This document shows positions 9,340 through 17,610 of a stretch of DNA of 64,000 bases, in pieces. The stretch is from Streptosporangium subroseum (GTDB taxonomy: Bacteria > Actinomycetota > Actinomycetes > Streptosporangiales > Streptosporangiaceae). The number at the start of each line of letters is the position of its first letter. Positions within the stretch are counted from its first letter, which is position 1. The stretch covers positions 113,248 through 177,247 of the forward strand of contig NZ_FZOD01000015.1 of NCBI RefSeq assembly GCF_900188345.1, given 5' to 3'. The position numbers and the translations under genes are program-made. The notes beneath the pieces are model-generated. The model had not been told where the DNA came from and did not search any database. It saw only the letters and a program-made list of their open reading frames with translations.

Positions 9340-9757
9340 TGCCCGTGACATTAGATAGGTCTTCCATCCCACGTCAATAGGCGTGAGGTGGCAGCTGCCG
9401 GGCCATGACAGCCGCCCTTACGGGACGGCATCCACCACGCGGGCCGCCCGGGATTCTCGTGAAAGTTTCATATCCGCCCAAAGGTCGACCCATGTACCCG
9501 GGCCGGAGACGGCGGCGCTCTCCCCTCCGGTGGACCGGGCAATCCCCACCGGGCAGACTGAGGCATCGGAGGGGTGCGGACGGGATCGAACCGTCATACA
9601 TGACCGACCTCCTCATGCATGAGGGACCGAATCTTTCATAAGATCACAAAAAGTTTCAATAACCGGAGAGAATGCGGATTACCCTCCGCCTCTCGGCGCC
9701 CCGGATAGGGAGGCCCTCACGAGGGGATGTGCTCCGCGGTGAGCCATCGAGCGACAC

Positions 9758-9773
9758 TCCGAAAGTTTTCGGA
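9758..9773 (+). promoter_or_regulatory. LacI-type operator, probably autoregulatory
   Basis: TCCGAAAGTTTTCGGA has 7-bp inverted arms around two central bases and lies just before the lacI-type start codon at 9787. LacI-family proteins bind such short even-spaced palindromes. Its core recurs before the transporter operon. Confidence 0.65.
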
Positions 9774-9786
9774 TATGCTGCGTGGC

Positions 9787-10800
9787 ATGTCAGGTAAGCG
9801 CCGGGTGACGATCGCCCACATCGCCGAGGAGGCGGGCGTCTCCTCTCCCACGGTCTCCAAAGTGATCAACGGTAGATCCGAGGTCTCGCCCCAGACCCGC
9901 AAGCGGGTCGAGCAACTGCTCCACGAACACGGCTACATCCGCCGCACCGCGAGCGCGGACGGGCCCGTGGGCATGATCGACCTGATCTTCGCCGAGCTGG
10001 AGAGCCCATGGGCGATGGAGCTCATCCGCGGTGCCGAGAGCGCGGCCAGGGAGGCGGAGGCCAGCATCGTGATCTCCGTACTGCACACCCACGCCGGCCC
10101 CGGCCGCGACTGGCTCGAACGCCTGGCCGCCCGCCGCACCGACGGCGTGATCATCGTCAGCTCCCGGCTCTCCAGCCAGCAGTACGGCCAGCTCAACGCG
10201 CGCTCGATTCCCTTCGTGGTCATCGACCCCGATGGCGAGCCCGCCCCCGACGTGGCCTCCGTGGGCGCCACCAACTGGCAGGGCGGCCTGACCGCCACCC
10301 GTCATCTCCTGGAGCTCGGCCACCGCCGGATCGGCATGATCGGCGGACCGCCCGATATGCTGTGCAGCCGCGCCCGCATAGACGGCTACCGGGCCGCGCT
10401 GGAGACCGCGGGGGTCGAGGTCGATCCGTCGCTGATCCTGAACGGCGACTTCCTCGTCGGATCGGGCCACGACCACGGCCACGCCCTGCTCTCGCTCCCC
10501 GACCGTCCCACCGCCATCTTCGCGGGCTGCGACATGCAGGCCTTCGGCGTCTTCGAGGCCGCGAGGCAGCGCGGGCTCCGCGTGCCCGACGACCTGAGCG
10601 TCGTCGGCTTCGACGACCTGCCCCTGTCCAAGTCCGCCTGGCCGCCGCTCACCACGGTCCGCCAGCCCCTGGAGGAGATGGCCTTCCTCGCCACCCGCAT
10701 GGCGCTGGGCATCTCCCGCGGCGAGACCCCCGAGCCCCGCAGGGTCGAGCTGTCGACCGACCTCGTGGTGCGCGAGAGCTCGGGTCCTCCGCCACGCTGA
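9787..10800 (+). CDS. LacI-family transcriptional repressor of the sugar-uptake locus
   Basis: The N-terminus has the LacI helix-turn-helix and hinge: VTIAHIAEEAGVSSPTVSKV followed by NGRSEVSPQTRKRVEQLL. The remaining ~270 residues are a periplasmic-binding-protein-like sensor, with DGVIIVSSRL, HLLELGHRRIGMIGGP and DLSVVGFDDLP as recognisable segments. ATG at 9787 gives the standard distance from start to helix-turn-helix; the frame stays open further upstream to 9727, but that would add atypical residues and cover the operator. It is divergent from the GH5/ABC genes, so it most likely represses them and itself until the sugar is present. Length 337 is normal for the family. Confidence 0.93.
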   Translation: MSGKRRVTIAHIAEEAGVSSPTVSKVINGRSEVSPQTRKRVEQLLHEHGYIRRTASADGPVGMIDLIFAELESPWAMELIRGAESAAREAEASIVISVLHTHAGPGRDWLERLAARRTDGVIIVSSRLSSQQYGQLNARSIPFVVIDPDGEPAPDVASVGATNWQGGLTATRHLLELGHRRIGMIGGPPDMLCSRARIDGYRAALETAGVEVDPSLILNGDFLVGSGHDHGHALLSLPDRPTAIFAGCDMQAFGVFEAARQRGLRVPDDLSVVGFDDLPLSKSAWPPLTTVRQPLEEMAFLATRMALGISRGETPEPRRVELSTDLVVRESSGPPPR

Positions 10801-10801
10801 T

Positions 10802-10846
10802 GCCGCCGTGACCGGCCATGCCCCCGAATATGCCGGTCACAGCGGC
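10802..10846. terminator. Hairpin between convergent genes
   Basis: GCCGCCGTGACCGGC at 10802-10816 pairs with GCCGGTCACAGCGGC at 10832-10846 (one mismatch, 15-base loop), directly after the lacI-type stop codon. A second GC-rich inverted repeat at about 10860-10890 may serve the opposing small gene. Confidence 0.55.
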
Positions 10847-10897
10847 GAAGCAACGGAAACAGCGCCGCCCGGGTGGGTGGCGCCGTCCGTGCCGGAA

Positions 10898-11113
10898 CTA
10901 CCCCACCCAGAGGCTGTACATGCCCTGGGCGGCGATCCACCTGCACTCGTACTTCTTGAAACCCTCACGCACGTACTGCGTGCCGAGTTCAACGCATCTG
11001 GCCTTGTTGTAGTAGCCGATGTGTATCGGACCGGCCGCCTGAGCGGGAGCGCCGAGCGTGCCGACCGCCAGGACGGCCATGCCCACGGCCAGAAGTGCCG
11101 CACGTAGACGCAT
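10898..11113 (-). CDS. Small secreted protein, 71 residues
   Basis: The first ~26 residues are a clean Sec signal peptide ending in APAQA, and a ribosome site AAGGAGA precedes the ATG. The mature peptide is about 45 residues with two cysteines (KARCVELG and YECRWIAA), several Tyr/Lys residues and a C-terminal SLWVG; one disulfide is likely. It lies 81 bases downstream of the AfsR-like gene on the same strand and may be co-transcribed or have its own promoter. No function can be assigned; small secreted actinomycete proteins of this shape are common. Confidence 0.7.
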   Translation of the reverse strand: MRLRAALLAVGMAVLAVGTLGAPAQAAGPIHIGYYNKARCVELGTQYVREGFKKYECRWIAAQGMYSLWVG

Positions 11114-11194
11114 CTGTGTCTCCTTCAGATCAGTGTGCGATGTGGTCTGGCCGAAACGCTAATTTGAGGAGATACAGCCACCGATACAGCGGAG

Positions 11195-14100
11195 CTACAA
11201 CCGAGAGGTGAGCAACCTCTCCAGCACCGGATCGATGCGCATGGCGGGCGACGCGAAGAGCTCCTCGGCCCGACGGGCGTCCTCCGCTGCAGCGGGATCC
11301 CCTAGCGCGGCGCGGGCCCTGGCGAGCTGGCGGGCGGCGGCGGCCTGACCGTAGGCGTTACCGACCTGGGCGGTCAACTCCTGGACTCGGACCAGATCGG
11401 CTGAGGCCGAAGCCGCATCGCCGTGCCGGAGCCAGATCTCGGACCTGCTGAGCAGCACCTCCCACTCGTCCTCCCGGTTACCGGTCTCTCTGCAGCGGCG
11501 CAGCGCGTCCCCGAGCGTGGCCAGTGCCTCGCCCCTGCGGCCGAGCAGGCAGTAGGCGCGGCCGAGCGCGGCCAGGGTGATGCTCTCCCCAAGCGGGTCA
11601 CGGTCCGACCTGCGGATGGTCAGGCACCTTTCAAAACACTCCGCCGCCTCGGTGAAGCGGCCGAGCCGGAGCAGAACCTCGCCCAGATTGTGCATGACCA
11701 CTCCGACCCGGTTCGACGCGTGCGTCTCAAGCAGCTGCAGACCGGCGGTGATGTGACCGAGGGCCGCGTCGAGGTCGTCAGTTTGCATGTTCAGCCAGCC
11801 GAGATTGTGCAGCGCCATCCCCTCGGCTTCCCGATCGCCCAGCTCGCGCCAGAGCTGAAGCGCACGGTGCATGTGGCCGTGGGCCGCACCGGGCCGACCG
11901 GCCCTCCAGTCCACCAGCCCCAGCATCGCGAGCGCGGACGCCTCCCCCACCTGGTCGTCGTGCCTCCGCGCCACCTCGATGGCGAGTTGCGCGACGATCT
12001 CAAGCTCGCGCCAGTGGCCCCCCTTGGTCGCCAGCGCCCTGATCAGCGGCATCAGCTGGGTGACGAAGCACGCGATCGCGGGCTCCCTCTCCGCCACCTG
12101 GACGGCGGCCGCGATCAGACACGGCATCTCGGTCTCAAACCATCGCACCGCCTCGGCGGGGCTGCGAAGATCCACGCCGCTGCCCTGCCGGCTCGGCCGG
12201 TACCCGTCGCCGAATCGCCGGTGCGGCTGGAGCAGGTCGTTCACCTGATGGCAGAGGTCGAGGTAACGGTCCAGCGCGCGCCGGACGGCCTGTGCGCGCT
12301 CGGCCGGCGGGTCGTGGATGACGGCCAGCTCCGCCGCGAACAGCCTCAGCAGGTCGTGCATGCGGAACCGCCCGTCGCCGACCGGCTCGATCAGACGGGC
12401 CTCCGTCAGCTCATCGAGGGCGTCCTCGGCCACGTCCGGGCCGGTGTCGAGGAGCGCGGCGACGTGCCCGACGCTGACCTCGGGCACGGCGAGCACGCCG
12501 AACAGCCGGAAGGCGCGTGCGGCGGCGTCGGTGGCCCGGCCCGAGCCGCTCGTCAGCGCCGCGTAGCCGACCTCGAAACAGGAGCGGACGCCCAGGTCCG
12601 CCGCCCGCAGTTCGTCCAGCCGTCGCCGCTGGTCGCGCAGGCGCTCGCCGAACCGCGTGAGCGACCAGTCGGGACGACCGGCGAGACGGGCGCCGGCGAT
12701 GCGCAGCGCCAGCGGGTGGTAGCCGCACCAGCGCGCGATGTCGGCCGCCGTCTCGGCCTCGGCGTCCACTCTGGCCCGGCCCGCCAGCAGCGTGAGCATC
12801 CGCACCGAGTCCGCCTCGTCGAACACGTCGACGGCGATCGGCTCGGCGTCCATGGTGGTCAGCGCCACCCGGCTGGTGACCAGCGCCGCGCAGCCGCCGC
12901 CCGCCGGCAGCAACGGAGCCACCTGGGCCGCATCGACGGCGTTGTCGAGGACGACCAGGAACCGCCGGTCGGCCAGCAGCGACTGGTACTGGGTCGCCGC
13001 CTCCGCCGGCGCCGCGGGCACTTCCCCGTGAGGCATTCCCAGCGCCCTCAGGAAACGGCCGAGCACCTCGGCGGGACGCAGGGGCAGCAGGCCCGGGCTC
13101 GATCCCTGCAGGTCGACGTAGAGCTGGCCGTCGGCGTAACGGTCGATCACCGCGTACGCCGCCCGCAGCGCCAGCGCCGACTTGCCGACCCCGCCCAGGC
13201 CGTGCAACGCCAGCACGCGCGGCCCGGTGCCCTGCTCCGGGCCGCCGCACAGCACGGTGAGCATCCGGGCGAGCTCGGCCGACCGGCCCACGAATGCCAC
13301 GGGCTCGCGGGGAAGCTGGCGGGGGCGGGGACGTTCGTCGCCGGTCCGCACGACCGCGACGTCCTCGCCGACTCGTACGGCCGCAGCGTCCTCGCCGTCC
13401 TCGCCGTCCTCGCCGTCCCTGTCCTTGCCATCCTGCACCGCCGCAGCGTCCTCGTCGGCCCGCACGGCCGCAGTGTCCTCGCCATCCGCACCGGCCCGCA
13501 TGCTCACGGCGTCCTCGCCGGTCCGCGGCCCGACCGGCGACATCAGATCCGTGTCCCGGCGCAGGACCGCCTGGTGCAGGCGGCGCAGCTCGGGGCCGGG
13601 GTCGAGTCCGAGCTCCTCGGCCAGGACCCGGCGGGCCGCGCCGAACACGTCCAGCGCGCCGACCACGTCGCCGCACCGGTACAGCGCCACCATGAGCTGG
13701 CCGTACAGCCGCTCCCGCAGGGGATACCGCCCGATCAGCTCACGCAGCCGCTTGACCGTCGCCATGGGCCTGCCCTGCGCGAGCTGGATCTCCGTGTGCT
13801 CCTCCACCGCGCTCAGGTACTGATCGGTGAGACGGGCGACCACCTCGCGCAGGGCAGGCCCCGCGGGCACGTCCTCGGCCGCCGGCCCTCGCCACAGCGC
13901 CAGCGCCCGGGTGTAGGCGTCCTGCGCCGTGTCGAGGTCCCGCCGGGCCAGTGCCTGGCGACCTCGTGCGGACAGCGCCTCGAAGGCGAACAGGTCGAAC
14001 TCGGCCGGCTCGACCCGCAGCAGATAGCCGGCGTCCAGGGTGACCAGGCGCTCGGCGGCCGGATCGGCGGCGGGGGGCAGCAGCTTGCGCAGTTGCATGA

Positions 14101-14296
14101 GATAGGTGCGCAGGTTCGCCACCGCGGAGCGGGGGGGCCGCTCGTCCCACACCTCCGCCACCAGCGACCGGACCGGCACGACGTGGCCGGCGCGTGCGAG
14201 CAGCAGGGCGAGAACCGTGCGCTGTTTCGGCGCCGCGATCCGTACGGGGAAGTCACCGGCCTGGACCAGCAGCGGGCCGAGAAGTCGAAACCTCAC
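11195..14296 (-). CDS. AfsR/SARP-family regulator: winged HTH, BTAD, NB-ARC ATPase, TPR
   Basis: Domains in order: an OmpR-like winged helix (FRLLGPLLVQAGDFPVRI, then APKQRTVLALLLARAGHVVP), a bacterial activator domain (ending GLDPGPELRRLHQAVLRRD), a long repetitive acidic linker (about residues 255-315), an NB-ARC ATPase with the P-loop LHGLGGVGKSALAL and the FLVVLDNAVDA Walker B, and about 350 residues of TPR such as GMALHNLGWLNMQTDDLDAAL. This is the architecture of AfsR, a switch for secondary metabolism or development. GTG at 14296 is preferred (AGGAAGG seven bases upstream, and it begins directly at the conserved RFRLLG). No biosynthetic cluster lies next to it, so targets are unclear. 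Confidence 0.92.
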   Translation of the reverse strand: MRFRLLGPLLVQAGDFPVRIAAPKQRTVLALLLARAGHVVPVRSLVAEVWDERPPRSAVANLRTYLMQLRKLLPPAADPAAERLVTLDAGYLLRVEPAEFDLFAFEALSARGRQALARRDLDTAQDAYTRALALWRGPAAEDVPAGPALREVVARLTDQYLSAVEEHTEIQLAQGRPMATVKRLRELIGRYPLRERLYGQLMVALYRCGDVVGALDVFGAARRVLAEELGLDPGPELRRLHQAVLRRDTDLMSPVGPRTGEDAVSMRAGADGEDTAAVRADEDAAAVQDGKDRDGEDGEDGEDAAAVRVGEDVAVVRTGDERPRPRQLPREPVAFVGRSAELARMLTVLCGGPEQGTGPRVLALHGLGGVGKSALALRAAYAVIDRYADGQLYVDLQGSSPGLLPLRPAEVLGRFLRALGMPHGEVPAAPAEAATQYQSLLADRRFLVVLDNAVDAAQVAPLLPAGGGCAALVTSRVALTTMDAEPIAVDVFDEADSVRMLTLLAGRARVDAEAETAADIARWCGYHPLALRIAGARLAGRPDWSLTRFGERLRDQRRRLDELRAADLGVRSCFEVGYAALTSGSGRATDAAARAFRLFGVLAVPEVSVGHVAALLDTGPDVAEDALDELTEARLIEPVGDGRFRMHDLLRLFAAELAVIHDPPAERAQAVRRALDRYLDLCHQVNDLLQPHRRFGDGYRPSRQGSGVDLRSPAEAVRWFETEMPCLIAAAVQVAEREPAIACFVTQLMPLIRALATKGGHWRELEIVAQLAIEVARRHDDQVGEASALAMLGLVDWRAGRPGAAHGHMHRALQLWRELGDREAEGMALHNLGWLNMQTDDLDAALGHITAGLQLLETHASNRVGVVMHNLGEVLLRLGRFTEAAECFERCLTIRRSDRDPLGESITLAALGRAYCLLGRRGEALATLGDALRRCRETGNREDEWEVLLSRSEIWLRHGDAASASADLVRVQELTAQVGNAYGQAAAARQLARARAALGDPAAAEDARRAEELFASPAMRIDPVLERLLTSRL
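13355..13535 (-). repeat. GTCCTCGCC nonamer repeats coding the acidic linker
   Basis: The linker between the BTAD and NB-ARC parts is coded by imperfect copies of the 9-mer GTCCTCGCC and relatives, giving protein repeats of the type GEDAAAVR and GED-GED-GED. The in-frame period suggests expansion by slippage, so length may vary between strains. Confidence 0.6.
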
Positions 14297-14538
14297 CGTC
14301 CTGCCTTCCTCACCTGCCCCTTCGCCCACGGCTATAGCGCCGGCCCGCCCAGCTGCCGGTCGGCGGGGAAAGCGCCCCCACGATCAGTACGAGAACACCG
14401 GCAAGCAGCCCACGAAAGATCAACTTCGCCGCACCCTTCCGCCACAGGTCCGAGGGAGAGTTGGTCCACTCCCGGGAAACGATCTCCATTGGCGTGGCAT
14501 CTGTCAAACGGTCCCGGCGGGCCGTCCGGCCGAGGTGG

Positions 14539-15123
14539 TCAGTGGCTATGGTCTTTGCGGGGGCGGTTGAACAGCAGGTCGGCGGCGCGGGCAAGGACCT
14601 GGGCTCGGGTGCGGTCGCCGTGGTCGGCGGCGAGGAAATGCTCGCCGATCGCCAAGCAGAAGGCGAGTATGCTGCGGGCCTCGACCTCGTCGGCATCGGA
14701 GCAGAAGGTGCCGATCATCTCGCGTAGCAGCGCCATGCGCCGGTTGTCCACCCGTCGCAGGCGCTCGGCGACCGCCTCGTCGCGCCGGGCCCAGTCCCGG
14801 ATCGCGAGGTCGATGGGCAGCAGGCGGTCGCTGGAGAAGGTGAGCACGCCCGCGCGTTGGATTTTGGCCTTCGGGTCGCCGCCCTCACGCTCGATGCGTT
14901 CGAGCACCTCGTCGGTGCTCTCCCGCTCCCAGACGTCCAGCATCGCCTTCAGCAGCGCGTCTCGGTCGGCGAAGAACCCGTAGAACCCGCCTTTCGTGAC
15001 GCCGAGCCTCTTCGCCAGCGCCTCGACGCGGACGGCATCTGGGCCGTCGGCGGCCAGCGCCTGCAGCCCCTCCTCGATCCACCTGTCACGCGGCGTGCGA
15101 GTCGCGCCCACGATGTGTCCCAC
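14539..15123 (-). CDS. TetR-family repressor, divergent from a DUF2867 gene
   Basis: The helix-turn-helix is clear: GLQALAADGPDAVRVEALAK then RLGVTKGGFYGFFADRDALL. The remaining ~130 residues are a helical ligand-binding domain. GTG at 15123 is chosen because GGAG precedes it by 8 bases and it keeps the operator region outside the gene; the frame is open further upstream to 15306 across the operators. It is divergent from the DUF2867-like gene, with a striking triple repeat between them (15143-15202), the usual arrangement for a repressor of its neighbour and itself. Ligand unknown. Confidence 0.9.
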   Translation of the reverse strand: MGHIVGATRTPRDRWIEEGLQALAADGPDAVRVEALAKRLGVTKGGFYGFFADRDALLKAMLDVWERESTDEVLERIEREGGDPKAKIQRAGVLTFSSDRLLPIDLAIRDWARRDEAVAERLRRVDNRRMALLREMIGTFCSDADEVEARSILAFCLAIGEHFLAADHGDRTRAQVLARAADLLFNRPRKDHSH

Positions 15124-15142
15124 CTCGCTTCTCCACCGTTTG

Positions 15143-15202
15143 TACGCCACCGTATATACGCCACCGTATAAACGAGCTAACCTCAGTTTATACGGTGGCG
15201 TA
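15143..15202. promoter_or_regulatory. Triple operator: two abutting direct repeats plus one inverted copy
   Basis: TACGCCACCGTATA occurs at 15143-15156 and again, with no spacer, at 15157-15170. A perfect inverted copy lies at 15189-15202. Copy 2 and copy 3 match over 17 bp (TACGCCACCGTATAAAC and its complement), 12 bases apart. The array fills the space between the divergent tetR and DUF2867-like genes and must overlap both promoters. Confidence 0.8.
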
Positions 15203-15223
15203 CACATGAACGGAGACAGCGAG

Positions 15224-15706
15224 ATGACCGTCGGCTTCATTGACAGCGCCGTGGGGACGCACAACATCCCCGAATCCGTCCGAGCGCTCAGCTCCTTGCC
15301 CGACATCGACTACGCCGACCGCTTCACCCTCTCCACGAACGCGGACGCGACACCGGAACAGTGGGCACGGGCGATGTTCGGCCACGTCCCCACGGTCGCG
15401 GAGCAGTTGATCTGGCGCGGTCTCCTCGGTCTCCGGCTCAGCCGAGGACGATCGCCGGACACCGTGGGCGGATGGCAGATCGGCGAACGTGGCGAAGGCT
15501 GGATCCGGCTCGAGGCCGCCTCCTGGTTTCTGACCGGCAATCTCCTCGTACAGGCGACCGATGGTCAGGTGTCGCTGGGGACCTTCCTGCGCTATGACCG
15601 GCCTCTGGGCCATAGCGTGTGGCCTCCCTTGTCCGCCGTCCATCGCCGGCTGATACCCGGTGTGCTCCGCGACGCCGCAGCGAAGATCGCACAGCTCACG
15701 GAATGA
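15224..15706 (+). CDS. DUF2867-like protein under TetR control
   Basis: The 160-residue protein has the pattern I associate with DUF2867: a start of the type NIPESVRALSSLPDIDYADR, a central RGLLGLRLSRG, then beta-rich GWIRLEAASWFLTGNLLVQA and a C-terminal VHRRLIPGVLRDAA. No signal peptide or membrane span. ATG at 15224 has GGAG at good spacing; ATG at 15206 is in frame but overlaps the operator. DUF2867 proteins have no established function; they often sit beside TetR genes or oxidoreductases. The strong operator suggests this is the regulated effector, perhaps for binding or modifying a small hydrophobic compound. Confidence 0.7.
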   Translation: MTVGFIDSAVGTHNIPESVRALSSLPDIDYADRFTLSTNADATPEQWARAMFGHVPTVAEQLIWRGLLGLRLSRGRSPDTVGGWQIGERGEGWIRLEAASWFLTGNLLVQATDGQVSLGTFLRYDRPLGHSVWPPLSAVHRRLIPGVLRDAAAKIAQLTE

Positions 15707-16071
15707 GCCGCCTTCGCCGACGCGAAGATCGAACTTTTCAGCGGGCCGCCGAGGCAGACGTGGCGACAGGAGCGAGTGCGCCTGCGGCCACCTGGGACCC
15801 CGCCAATCCCTATGCCGCGCAGGTCCACGAACCGCCCGGACGCCTCGACTACATTCACGTCGGCCCACCTGGCCCCGGCGGCCTCGGCCACGTCCGCTCC
15901 GCACGCCGCGCAGGTGACCGGCCCGGCGCTCGATCATGCTCTCACCCGGACCGTTGAGCGCGATCGAGAATGCAATCTTGTCCGGAATGTCAGTGTCTGT
16001 ATGTGTTTTGACCTGCGAAGTGAGGTGTGTCATCGTACGTAGACATCAGCCGTAGACTTAGAGGGACAGAC
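15707..16071. other. Intergenic region before the MFS gene
   Basis: No supported gene is seen; long antisense frames here are Arg-rich shadows. A minus-strand segment at about 15780-15930 reads as a protein-like stretch (VTCAACGADVAEAAGARWAD) cut by a stop, perhaps a gene relic. Near the MFS gene there are TTGACC at 16008 and a direct repeat CGTAGAC at 16038-16044 and 16051-16057, possible promoter and operator parts. Confidence 0.35.
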
Positions 16072-17610
16072 ATGATCAGGCACCACCGGGTCCGGGCGGC
16101 GTCCGGGCGCATTCTCGTCCCGAGCCTGGTGTTCGTCGGGATGGTGGTCGCCGTCATCAGCAGTCTGGGGGCGCCGCTCATCCCGGCGGTCGCCGCCGCC
16201 GACCACGTCTCCCTGAGCGACGCGCAGTGGTCTCTGACCATCTCATTCCTGGTCAGCGCGGTGGCCACACCGCTGATGGGCCGTCTCGGCGACGGGCCGC
16301 ACCGCCGGGCGGTGATCCTGGCCGGCCTCGGGATCGTTACCGTCGGCGGGGTGCTGGCGGCTCTTCCGCTGGGGTTCGCCTCTCTCCTGACGGGACGCGG
16401 CCTTCAGGGAGTCGGCCTCGGGCTCGTCCCGCTGGGCATGGCCGTGGCCCGTGACGCGCTCCCGGCGGAACGTGCCCGTCCGGCCGTGGCGACGCTGTCG
16501 ATCACCACCGCCGCCGGAATCGGCCTCGGCTATCCGATCACCGGGCTGATCGCCCAGTACGGCGGTCTGCACGCGGCGTTCTGGTTCGGTGCGGCGGTGA
16601 GCGCCCTGGCGTTTGTCGTCGCGACGCTCGTGATCCCGTCCTCGGCTCACCACCCGTCCCGGCGCCTCGACGCCTCCGGCGCGGTCCTGCTGGGCGCGGC
16701 GCTGGCCGGTCTGCTGCTCGCCATCAGCGAGGGCGGGAGCTGGGGGTGGACTTCTGCCCGGCTGGTCGTCGTCGGCGCCCTGTCGCTCGCCGGGCTCGCC
16801 GGCTGGGTCCTGCTGGAGCTGCGCCGCACGCATCCGCTCGTCGAGGTGCGGTTGCTGCGCCTGCGGACGGTGTTCACCGCGGACGTGACCGTGCTGCTGA
16901 CCGGGGTCGGGTTCTATCTCCTGGTCTCGCTGATGACGAGGTTCGTCCAGACACCGCTCAGCAGCGGCTACGGGCTCGGCGCCTCCACCACCGTGGCCGG
17001 GCTGGTCCTGCTGCCGTTCTCCGCCGCCAGCCTCGCCGCCTCAAAAATCGCGCCCGTCCTGGTCCGGCGTGTCTCGGCCGGTGCCGTACCGCCCATCGGA
17101 TCGGGGGTGATGGTGCTCAGCATGCTGATGTTCACCTACGCGCGCGACAGCCTGTGGGAGATCATCGTCATCATGGGGATCGCCGGGCTCGGGGTCGGCT
17201 GCATCCTCGCCGTTCTTCCCGGGTTCATCGTCGGTTCGGTGCCCGCCCACGAGACCGGAAGCGCCCTGAGCTTCAACCAGGTGCTCCGCTACATCGGTTT
17301 CGCCGTCGGCAGCACGCTGAGCGCCGTGGTGCTCCAAGCCCACACCGCGCCCGGCCGGGCCCTGCCCGAGGGGGACGGTTACACGGTCGCCGGGCTCACC
17401 TCCTGTGGTGTCTGGGTCCTCACCGCCGCCGTGACCCTCGTGCTGCCCCGCCTGCGAACCCGTACGCCCGCACAAGCCGTCCGGGAGGAGCCCGTGCACG
17501 CCGTCCGGGAGGAGGAGACGGGGACCGGCCCCCGGCAGATCAAGAACATCGTCCACACGGTGCCCAACGTGAACGACGATGCGTCACCAGGCACGAGGAT
17601 GGGCTCATGA
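16072..17610 (+). CDS. MFS drug exporter, DHA2-like
   Basis: A 512-residue transporter with about 14 hydrophobic segments. The loop motif GRLGDGPHRRAVIL matches MFS motif A, and the motif C region reads ITTAAGIGLGYPITGLIA. This resembles the EmrB/QacA class of drug/proton antiporters. ATG at 16072 has GAGGG six bases upstream. It overlaps the downstream tetR gene by four bases (ATGA), a translationally coupled pair in which the regulator most likely senses the exported compound. The C-terminal ~50 residues are a hydrophilic tail. Confidence 0.9.
   Translation: MIRHHRVRAASGRILVPSLVFVGMVVAVISSLGAPLIPAVAAADHVSLSDAQWSLTISFLVSAVATPLMGRLGDGPHRRAVILAGLGIVTVGGVLAALPLGFASLLTGRGLQGVGLGLVPLGMAVARDALPAERARPAVATLSITTAAGIGLGYPITGLIAQYGGLHAAFWFGAAVSALAFVVATLVIPSSAHHPSRRLDASGAVLLGAALAGLLLAISEGGSWGWTSARLVVVGALSLAGLAGWVLLELRRTHPLVEVRLLRLRTVFTADVTVLLTGVGFYLLVSLMTRFVQTPLSSGYGLGASTTVAGLVLLPFSAASLAASKIAPVLVRRVSAGAVPPIGSGVMVLSMLMFTYARDSLWEIIVIMGIAGLGVGCILAVLPGFIVGSVPAHETGSALSFNQVLRYIGFAVGSTLSAVVLQAHTAPGRALPEGDGYTVAGLTSCGVWVLTAAVTLVLPRLRTRTPAQAVREEPVHAVREEETGTGPRQIKNIVHTVPNVNDDASPGTRMGS

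Larger units (their letters stand above)
9248..9786. other. Divergent promoter region between the GH5 gene and the lacI-type gene
   Basis: These 540 bases hold no convincing gene. They contain an AT-rich doublet at 9311-9339, a TGAAAGTTTCA palindrome at 9459-9469 similar to the lacI operator core, a perfect 14-bp palindrome CCTCATGCATGAGG at 9611-9624, and the lacI operator at 9758-9773. A T-arm-like hairpin at 9579-9595 resembles the 3' end of a tRNA, but no full cloverleaf can be built around it. Confidence 0.5.

Noticed and set aside
9571..9660. tRNA gene on the minus strand
   Set aside because: GACGG-TTCGATC-CCGTC at 9595-9579 looks like a T-arm, but no matching 5' acceptor strand, D-arm or regular anticodon arm fits upstream. 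At most a tRNA 3' fragment.
11423..14983. 1186-codon plus-strand frame opposite the AfsR-like gene
   Set aside because: Low-complexity composition, no domain, and the minus-strand protein has clear HTH, NB-ARC and TPR motifs.
15188..16033. Long minus-strand frame opposite the DUF2867-like gene
   Set aside because: It is Arg/Gly-rich, crosses the operator array and a recognisable gene on the plus strand, so it is a GC-skew shadow.
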